A stretch of 25,443 nt of DNA, taken from assembly GCA_038234045.1 (NCBI GenBank), contig JBBSUX010000011.1:1-25443 (forward strand), read 5' to 3'. This DNA comes from JBBSUX01 sp038234045. GTDB taxonomy: Bacteria; Pseudomonadota; Gammaproteobacteria; Burkholderiales; Burkholderiaceae_C. Below are positions 19,608 through 25,443 of the stretch, in pieces. The position numbers and the translations under genes were made by a program. Numbering within the stretch: position 1 is the stretch's first letter; every line of letters begins with the position of its first letter. Under the pieces are notes generated by a model that did no database searches, was not told the DNA's origin, and saw only the letters and a list, made by a program, of their open reading frames with translations.

Positions 19608-21824
19608 ATGAAGCGTCAGCACAACGCCGCCGTGTGGTGGTGTTTGGCAGCCGGCGGACTGGGTTATCTGCTGCTGCCCTGGTATGCGATTCAGGACACT
19701 GGCTGGGTCACATCGTTGCCCCGGGTTTTTCTTGGTGCCGATGATGCGGCCAACGGCCTGCTGCAAGCCATAACGCAAGGCCGCGTCTGGTTGTTTTGCG
19801 GCTTGACCGGGCTCGGCCTGTGTCTTGTCGGTGCGTTGCAGCCGGCCGGACGTTTGCAGGGGCGATGGCTGTTGGTGGGCGGCCTTCTGGGTGTCCTGGG
19901 ACTCGGCCTGTCGGGTTTTTTGATCGGAGCGCGGGGGTGGAGCGTCGCAGCGCTTAATTCCGCCTTCGGTGAACTCGCGATCAATCAGTTCGGTATTGGA
20001 GCGGGCGGCTTTGTCGTATTTGCGGCGCTTCTGCTGCTGGCCGCATTCGGGTTGGCGCGACTCGGCTTCTTCCGGGGCGATCTGTTCGTGTCGGGCGCCG
20101 TGGTTGTCTCAGCCGTGCTCCTTGCGCTCTTCATCGTTTACCCGGTGGGAAAAGCCCTTTCGGGCGCGTTCGTGACAGACGATGGTCACTGGTCGTTGTT
20201 CGCTTTTTTTGGGCGGATCTTCAACGAACATTTGTGGAGCGTCGGCTGTTTGTCCAATGGGAGTCGTTGTGGTGTTGCCTGGAACACGCTGGCGCTCGGC
20301 CTGGTGACTGCGGGAGGGACGACATTTCTCGGAACGCTCATGGCGTTGATGGCGGAGCGGGGCCACATGCGCTGGAAGACGCCGCTGCGGGTGCTGGGAT
20401 TGCTGCCCATCATCACGCCTCCGTTTGTGGTTGGGCTCGGACTTATTCTTCTGTTCGGTCGCGCGGGTGTCGTGAACCAGCTGCTCGACACCTGGTTCGG
20501 CATTACGCCGACGCGCTGGTTCTATGGTTTTCCGGGGCTGGTGATTGCGCAGTGGTTTGCGTTCACACCGATTGCTTTCATGATCATGCGCGGCGTGGTT
20601 CAAGGCGTCGCACCCGGTCTTGAAGAAGCCGCACAGATGCTGCGCGCGGATCGACGTGCTGCGTTTTTTACCGTGACGCTGCCGCTGCTGATGCCAGGGC
20701 TGGCCAACGCCTTTTTGGTCGGCTTTATCGAGAGCGTTGCTGATTTCGGCAATCCCATCGTGGTTGGCGGTGACTAGTCCGTGCTCTCCACTGACATCTT
20801 CTTCGCGGTGGTCGGGGCACAGAGCGAGCCGGGGCGTGCGGCCTCGTTAGCGTGGGTGCTGACGCTGTTTGCGCTGGGCGTGTTCACGTTGCAACGCGGT
20901 TTGCTGGGCCGGCGGAATTTCACGACAGTAACTGGCAAGGGCGATGCCGGAGTTGCAATGGCTTTGCCCGACGGCGTACGGCGCACGGTTTATGCCGTCG
21001 CGTTTCCGTGGATCGTGTTTACCGTTCTGGTTTATCTTTTCGCGTTCACTGGCGGATTCGTCCAGACCTGGGGCCGTGACTACACGCTGACGTTGAACCA
21101 TTTCAGAACCGCCTTTTCGCTGGACTGGGGCAAGTTCGGCCTGGTCTGGTCGGGCACGGCCTGGAACTCTCTCATCACCACGCTGAAGTTGGCGGCCATT
21201 GCGGCACCGATCACGGCGGCGCTGGGATTACTCATCGCCTGGTTGTTGGCGCGCAATGTTTTCAAGGGGCAGGGCGTATTCGAATTTGCCGCGCTGCTGG
21301 CTTTCGCTATCCCCGGCACCGTGCTGGGCGTGAGCTACATCCTTGCCTTCAATGTGCCGCCGCTGGAGCTCACCGGCACGGGGCTCATCATCGTTCTGTG
21401 CTTCATGTTCCGGAACCTGCCGGTGGGCGTGCGCGCTGGTACGGCCGCTTTTCGGCAGCTTGATCGCTCGTTGGACGAGGCATCGCTGATGTTGCGCGCG
21501 TCCACCTCGCAGACGCTGTTCCATGTCGTCCTACCGCTGCTCAAGCCAGCGTTGGTGGCCGCGCTGGTCTACAGCTTTGTCCGGGCGATGACCACGGTCA
21601 GCGCTGTGATCTTTCTTGTCACGGCAGAAAACGAGCTGGCCACCACTTACATCATCGGTCGGGTTGGCAACGGTGACTATGGTGTGGCACTCGCCTACTG
21701 CACGGTGCTGATAGTGCTGATGGCGCTCGCAATTGCACTGATCCAGCTGGTGGTGGGTGAGCGCAAGCTGGGGCGCCGACGCGCCGCTGTTCCGCTGGTT
21801 CCTACTGTCGCACCAGCCCGCTGA
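19608..21824 (+). pseudogene. ABC importer permease (FbpB-type fused dimer) interrupted by an in-frame amber codon
   Basis: The two halves read in one frame, 738 codons, with TAG at codon 390 (20775-20777). Related permeases carry a Tyr in the conserved G-G-x-Y/x-V-L-S-T-D-I-F-F segment, so a single C/T-to-G change of TAC/TAT explains it. The first half (19608-20774) holds about six to seven membrane helices and the EAA loop E-E-A-A-Q-M-L-R-A near codon 338. The second half (from 20778) holds the other six and the second EAA loop D-E-A-S-L-M-L-R-A near codon 622. No frameshift or other stop is present. GTG 20781 could restart translation and yield two half-permeases, but no ribosome site precedes it. 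It is either a recent loss of function, a suppressed stop or a sequencing error. Confidence 0.85.
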
Positions 21825-21880
21825 GTCCGCACATCCGCCCGTGTTGAGCACACACAAAGCAAGAAACATCAGAACACCCC

Positions 21881-22960
21881 ATGGATCATCACGGCATCGA
21901 ATTGAGGCATGTCACCAAGCGCTACGGCCTGCAGGCGGACGCCCCGCTGGTCGTGCAAGGCATCAGCTTCGAGGTGCCACCGGGCACGCTCACCACCATC
22001 CTCGGGCCTTCGGGCTGCGGAAAAACGACCACGTTGCGAATGATCGCCGGGCTGGAATCGCCGACCTCAGGTGCCATCCTGATGGGGGGCCATGACGTGA
22101 CTACGCTGGGACCGGCCGAGCGCAATGTCAGCATGATGTTCCAGAGTTATGCGCTGTTCCCCCATATGGACGTATTAACCAACGTGGGCTACGGCCTGCG
22201 TATGAGCGGCCTGAAAAAGGCCGAGTGGCAGGCCCGCGCCCGGGAGGCATTACGTGGAGTGGGTCTGGTGGGCTTCGATGACCGTCTGCCGAGCGAGCTT
22301 TCGGGTGGCCAGCAGCAGCGCGTCGCGCTGGCGCGCGCTTTGGTGCTGGAGCCGGATGTCCTGCTGTTTGATGAGCCGCTGTCCAACCTGGATGCGCGGC
22401 TGCGCCGGGAGATGCGTGAGGAAATTCGCGCTATCCAGCGGCGGCTTCGGCTGACCGTTGCCTATGTCACGCATGACCAGGGCGAAGCGCTCGCAGTAAG
22501 CGACCAGATCATCGTGATGGACCACGGCATCATCGCGCAATGCGGAACGCCCGAGGTGCTCTACGGCCATCCGGAAAGCGAATTCGTTGCGGGCTTCATG
22601 GGCGAGGCCACGGTTTTTCCAGCGCATGCTGCCGAGGATGGGCGCGTCACCCTCGGGCCACTCCAACTTGAGGCCCGTGCCGGAACGCTGTCCGGGCCGG
22701 TGAAGGTCGCGGTACGTCCCGAAGCTTGGCGGATCGGGGAGGGGAGCGCAGGACTGGAAGCGACCTTGCGGAAGGCGACCTACCTTGGGAGCGCCTATGA
22801 GTACGGTTTCGACACCGCGCTGGGGCCCATTCTTGTGGTTTCGTCGGATCTTGCGCGGCCGCTGCGCGCTGGCGATAACGCGGTGCTTACTTTGGGACAG
22901 CACGGCGTTTCGGTAGTTTCGGCCAATCAATCAAAAACTACCAATGAAATAGGCCTCTAG
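21881..22960 (+). CDS. ABC importer ATPase (FbpC/PotA-like)
   Basis: A 359-aa nucleotide-binding subunit of the same importer. Walker A G-P-S-G-C-G-K-T-T (42-50), Q-loop in M-M-F-Q-S-Y-A-L-F-P-H, signature L-S-G-G-Q-Q-Q-R near 140, Walker B V-L-L-F-D-E-P near 160 and the switch His in Y-V-T-H-D-Q near 196 are all present. A C-terminal TOBE-like beta-barrel (about 240-350) follows. It starts 56 bp after the permease stop, in the same direction. The intact ATPase argues that the operon was functional until recently, despite the stop codon in the permease. Confidence 0.92.
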   Translation: MDHHGIELRHVTKRYGLQADAPLVVQGISFEVPPGTLTTILGPSGCGKTTTLRMIAGLESPTSGAILMGGHDVTTLGPAERNVSMMFQSYALFPHMDVLTNVGYGLRMSGLKKAEWQARAREALRGVGLVGFDDRLPSELSGGQQQRVALARALVLEPDVLLFDEPLSNLDARLRREMREEIRAIQRRLRLTVAYVTHDQGEALAVSDQIIVMDHGIIAQCGTPEVLYGHPESEFVAGFMGEATVFPAHAAEDGRVTLGPLQLEARAGTLSGPVKVAVRPEAWRIGEGSAGLEATLRKATYLGSAYEYGFDTALGPILVVSSDLARPLRAGDNAVLTLGQHGVSVVSANQSKTTNEIGL

Positions 22961-23000
22961 CGCTTATTGATAAAGCGCAAGAAGCTACCATAAAAGTAGC
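22960..23000. repeat. Two small hairpins after the ATPase gene
   Basis: GCGCTT (22960-22965) pairs with AAGCGC (22973-22978), and GCTAC (22984-22988) pairs with GTAGC (22996-23000). Neither has a T-run. They could take part in 3'-end formation of the importer transcript. Confidence 0.35.
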
Positions 23001-23055
23001 ATATCAAGATTCGTCATTGAGGCCGTTTTCAGCGCTTGACTACGCGCTGAGCCGT

Positions 23056-23085
23056 CTGACAACGCGAACGGAGCCGCGTTGTTAG
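23056..23085. terminator. Strong hairpin between convergent genes, terminator candidate
   Basis: An 11-bp stem, CTGACAACGCG (23056-23066) with CGCGTTGTTAG (23075-23085), has one G-T pair and an 8-nt loop. It sits between the importer ATPase gene (plus) and the aminotransferase gene (minus). No T-run follows on either strand, so it may stop transcription weakly or protect 3' ends. Confidence 0.5.
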
Positions 23086-23099
23086 AACGGTGGAAGGGC

Positions 23100-24296
23100 T
23101 CAGACCACCTTGGCGATTGATGCGCAGACGTAGTCGATATTGCCGCTGTTCAGCGCGGCCACACACATGCGGCCGGTGTCCGTCCCATAAATGCCGAATT
23201 CATTGCGCAGCCGCACCATCTGATCTTTGTTCAGGCCCGAATAGCTGAACATTCCGACTTGCTGGGTGATGAAAGACATGTCCTGCTTCACGCCGGCGGC
23301 CTTCAGTCCGTCGACGAGCTTCTGGCGCATTTGCTTGATGCGAACGCGCATGCCAGCCAGTTCACCTTCCCACACGTTGCGTAACTCGGGCGAGCCCAGA
23401 ACGCTTGCAACCACCGCGCCTCCGTGGGTTGGTGGGTTGGAATAGTTGGTGCGGATCACGACCTTTAGCTGGGAAAGCACCCGCGATGCCTCTTCCTTCG
23501 AAGTGCAAAGCACTGAAAGCGCACCCACACGCTCGCCATACAAGCTGAAGCTCTTCGAGAACGAAGTGGAAACAAAGAAGCTCAGGCCGGCAGCGGTAAA
23601 TTTCTCAATGGCCGCGCCGTCCTCGCGAATGCCCTGGCCAAAGCCCTGATAGGCCATATCGAGGAAGGCCACCAGTTTTTTAGTTTTGACCGCTGCCACC
23701 ACCTGGTCCCACTGAGCTGCAGTGATGTCGTAACCGGTCGGGTTGTGGCAGCAAGCATGCAGCACGACGATCGAGCCTTCGGCGGCGGCTTGCAGCGCGG
23801 CGAGCATGCCCTCGAAATCGACGCCGCGCTTGGCCGCGTCGTAGTACGGGTAGGTTTCAACCGGAAAGCCGGCACGGCTGAACAGCGCGCGGTGGTTTTC
23901 CCAGCTCGGGTCGCTGATCAACACCTTGGCATCGGGGTTGAGCTGTTTCAGGAAATCGGCACCAACCTTCAAGCCGCCGGTACCGCCGACGCCCTGGATG
24001 GTGGCAACACGACCGGAGGTGACAGGTTCACTTCCTGGCCCGAAAACGAGCGACTGCACGGCAGCGTCGTAAGCGGCGATGCCATCGATCGGCAGGTAAC
24101 CACGCGGCTTGGGCGCCTCCATCATGGCTTTTTCGGCTTGCTGCACACAGTCGAGCAACGGCAGCTTGCCTTTGTCGTCGTAATACACGCCAACACCCAG
24201 ATTGACCTTCTTCGGGTTTTGGTCGGCAGCAAACTGGTCATTGAGTCCGAGGATGGGGTCGCGCGGAGCCATCTCGACGGCGGTGAACATGGACAT
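23100..24296 (-). CDS. Aromatic amino acid / aspartate aminotransferase (class I, PLP)
   Basis: A 398-aa class-Ia aminotransferase, full length and clean. The PLP lysine is K248 in S-T-S-F-S-K-S-F-S; other marks are N185-P-T-G (H-N-P-T-G), D213-x2-Y216 and R256 (G-E-R-V-G). The N-terminal P-R-D-P-I-L-G-L-N-D and V-N-L-G-V-G-V-Y-Y-D segments are those of TyrB/AspC. I chose the ATG at 24296 because AAGGA stands 7 nt upstream. It swaps amino groups between aspartate or aromatic amino acids and 2-oxo acids in the cytoplasm; preference (tyrB or aspC) is not decided here. It is divergent from uvrB; a weak promoter (GCGACA, 18 bp, CATAAA) may lie near 24340-24370. Confidence 0.92.
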   Translation of the reverse strand: MSMFTAVEMAPRDPILGLNDQFAADQNPKKVNLGVGVYYDDKGKLPLLDCVQQAEKAMMEAPKPRGYLPIDGIAAYDAAVQSLVFGPGSEPVTSGRVATIQGVGGTGGLKVGADFLKQLNPDAKVLISDPSWENHRALFSRAGFPVETYPYYDAAKRGVDFEGMLAALQAAAEGSIVVLHACCHNPTGYDITAAQWDQVVAAVKTKKLVAFLDMAYQGFGQGIREDGAAIEKFTAAGLSFFVSTSFSKSFSLYGERVGALSVLCTSKEEASRVLSQLKVVIRTNYSNPPTHGGAVVASVLGSPELRNVWEGELAGMRVRIKQMRQKLVDGLKAAGVKQDMSFITQQVGMFSYSGLNKDQMVRLRNEFGIYGTDTGRMCVAALNSGNIDYVCASIAKVV

Positions 24297-24459
24297 GTTG
24301 GAATCCTTGCAAAACAAAGTGATGACGCTGAAAAATTTATGCACCCCAAGTCTGTGGTTTGTCGCACCGGAGGGTGGGCGAACCCTTCGACGCAGCCTGT
24401 GAATGCGCCGCCGGTGTTGTAGTCTTTAGGGTTGTCCCCAATTTTATGCGGTGACCACG
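24297..24459. other. Divergent intergenic region, aminotransferase / uvrB
   Basis: 163 bp holding the promoters of both genes. I searched for a LexA-type CTGT-N8-ACAG site in front of uvrB and found none. Promoter boxes are weak on both strands. Confidence 0.4.
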
Positions 24460-25443
24460 ATGCCCTCCATACCAGAAGCAATTACTCCCATGCCTGAAAC
24501 CGAGAGCGGAACCTTCGTCCGTTATCCGGATTCGCCCTTCGAGCTTTTTCAGCCTTATCCGCCCGCTGGCGATCAGCCGAAAGCGATCACTCAGCTGGTC
24601 GAGGGCGTGCGCGATGGCGAAGTGTTCCAGACCCTGCTTGGGGTGACAGGCTCCGGAAAGACGTTCACGATGGCTAACGTCATCGCTCAGATGGGGCGCC
24701 CTGCAATCGTCTTCGCACCCAACAAGACGCTGGCCGCTCAGCTGTATAGCGAATTCCGGGAGTTTTTCCCGAAGAATGCGGTGGAGTATTTCGTTAGCTA
24801 CTACGACTACTACCAGCCCGAAGCTTATGTGCCGCAGCGGGATCTTTTCATCGAAAAGGACAGCGCAATCAACGAGCACATCGAGCAGATGCGGCTTTCC
24901 GCCACCAAGAGCGTGCTGGAGCGGCGCGACGTGATCATCGTGGCATCGGTAAGCGCCATTTACGGTATCGGCGCGCCGGAGGATTACACGCAGATGCGCT
25001 TCATCCTGAAGGTGGGCGGCAAGCAGAAGCAGCGCGACGCCATCGCGCAGCTGATTCGTATGCAGTACACCCGAAACGAGCAGGATTTTTCGCGCGGCAC
25101 GTTCCGGGTGCGGGGTGACACCATCGACATCTTTCCGGCCGAGCATTCAGAGCTGGCGATCCGCATCGAGCTGTTCGACGACGAGGTGGAATCGCTGCAA
25201 CTCTTCGACCCGCTCACCGGGCGCATCCGGCAGAAGATTCCGCGCTTTGTGATCTATCCGGCAAGTCACTACGTCACGCCGCGCGACAAGGTTCTCTCGG
25301 CGGTAGAAGCGATCAAGACAGAGCTCACCGAGCGCGTCAAGCTGTTCGTCTCGGAGGGCAAACTGGTCGAGGCGCAGAGGATTGAGCAGCGGACGCGGTT
25401 TGATCTAGAGATGCTCAGTGAGATAGGGCATTGCAAGGGCATC
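24460..25443 (+). CDS. uvrB: Excinuclease ABC subunit B, 5' part (runs off the window)
   Basis: The first 328 codons are present and the gene continues past the window end. UvrB is the damage-verifying helicase of nucleotide excision repair and works with UvrA and UvrC. Walker A G-V-T-G-S-G-K-T (61-68) and the beta-hairpin Y-Y-D-Y-Y-Q-P-E-A-Y-V-P (about 112-123) that inserts between DNA strands are visible, as are N-K-T-L-A-A-Q and the S-V-S-A-I-Y-G-I-G segment. ATG 24460 or ATG 24490 could be the start; neither has a strong ribosome site. Homologous parts begin at about F-x-L-F-x-P-Y-P-P-A-G-D-Q-P, so the first 25 residues are extra. Confidence 0.95.
   Translation, partial: MPSIPEAITPMPETESGTFVRYPDSPFELFQPYPPAGDQPKAITQLVEGVRDGEVFQTLLGVTGSGKTFTMANVIAQMGRPAIVFAPNKTLAAQLYSEFREFFPKNAVEYFVSYYDYYQPEAYVPQRDLFIEKDSAINEHIEQMRLSATKSVLERRDVIIVASVSAIYGIGAPEDYTQMRFILKVGGKQKQRDAIAQLIRMQYTRNEQDFSRGTFRVRGDTIDIFPAEHSELAIRIELFDDEVESLQLFDPLTGRIRQKIPRFVIYPASHYVTPRDKVLSAVEAIKTELTERVKLFVSEGKLVEAQRIEQRTRFDLEMLSEIGHCKGI

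Noticed and set aside
18533..19609. A 358-codon minus-strand frame opposite the binding-protein gene
   Set aside because: The plus strand encodes a clear signal peptide and binding-protein motifs; the minus frame is its shadow.
24297..24459. SOS (LexA) box in front of uvrB
   Set aside because: No CTGT-N8-ACAG-like sequence occurs in the intergenic region.

Overview
The window looks like a chromosome segment of a GC-rich betaproteobacterium, most likely order Burkholderiales (Alcaligenaceae-like). This rests on the proteins I recognise (intracellular PHA depolymerase, a soluble RnfB-type ferredoxin, an aromatic/aspartate aminotransferase beside uvrB, DusA). No rRNA or tRNA is present to fix the genus.

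Host backbone, left: an M14-type zinc carboxypeptidase lipoprotein gene (60-1967, minus) once stood divergent to dusA. The original 5' end of dusA survives only as a stub (2225-2296).

Island (about 2276-13252, about 11 kb): a complete-looking mobile element sits in the 5' end of dusA. All its genes lie on the minus strand. Next to dusA is a tyrosine integrase, followed by a 63-aa unknown protein, an AT-richer unknown gene, an AlpA/excisionase-like winged-helix protein, a second HTH-like protein, a type IIB topoisomerase A-subunit-like (TopoVIA/Spo11, 'Mini-A'-like) protein and a winged-helix replication-initiator candidate. The initiator gene carries four iterons within its own coding sequence. 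A strong sigma70-like promoter then leads into an HK97-type head module in the order capsid, protease, portal, HNH, TerS, TerL, connector, head-closure protein. There are no tail, tape-measure, lysis or CI-repressor genes. This composition fits a capsid-forming phage-inducible chromosomal island (cf-PICI): a satellite that makes and fills its own heads and borrows tails from a helper phage. The island supplies a replacement dusA 5' end that encodes the same 12 residues with mostly different codons.

Host backbone, right: dusA (13187-14194), a methyl-accepting chemotaxis protein with an unusual C-terminal Cache-like domain (14379-15941), a convergent phaZ-rnfB pair (18286-16002, minus), and an iron- or phosphonate-type ABC importer (18590-22960: binding protein, fused permease, ATPase). 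The permease is interrupted by one in-frame amber codon. Last come a convergent aminotransferase gene (24296-23100, minus) and the 5' part of uvrB (24460 to the window end).

Working model (inference): the integrase and GTGTGCA arm sites move the island. The AlpA-like/HTH genes, controlled by a pair of TGCAATTGCA palindromes, govern induction. The initiator with its internal iterons, perhaps with the Mini-A-like protein, replicates it. The head operon packages it, and a co-resident siphophage would provide tails and lysis.
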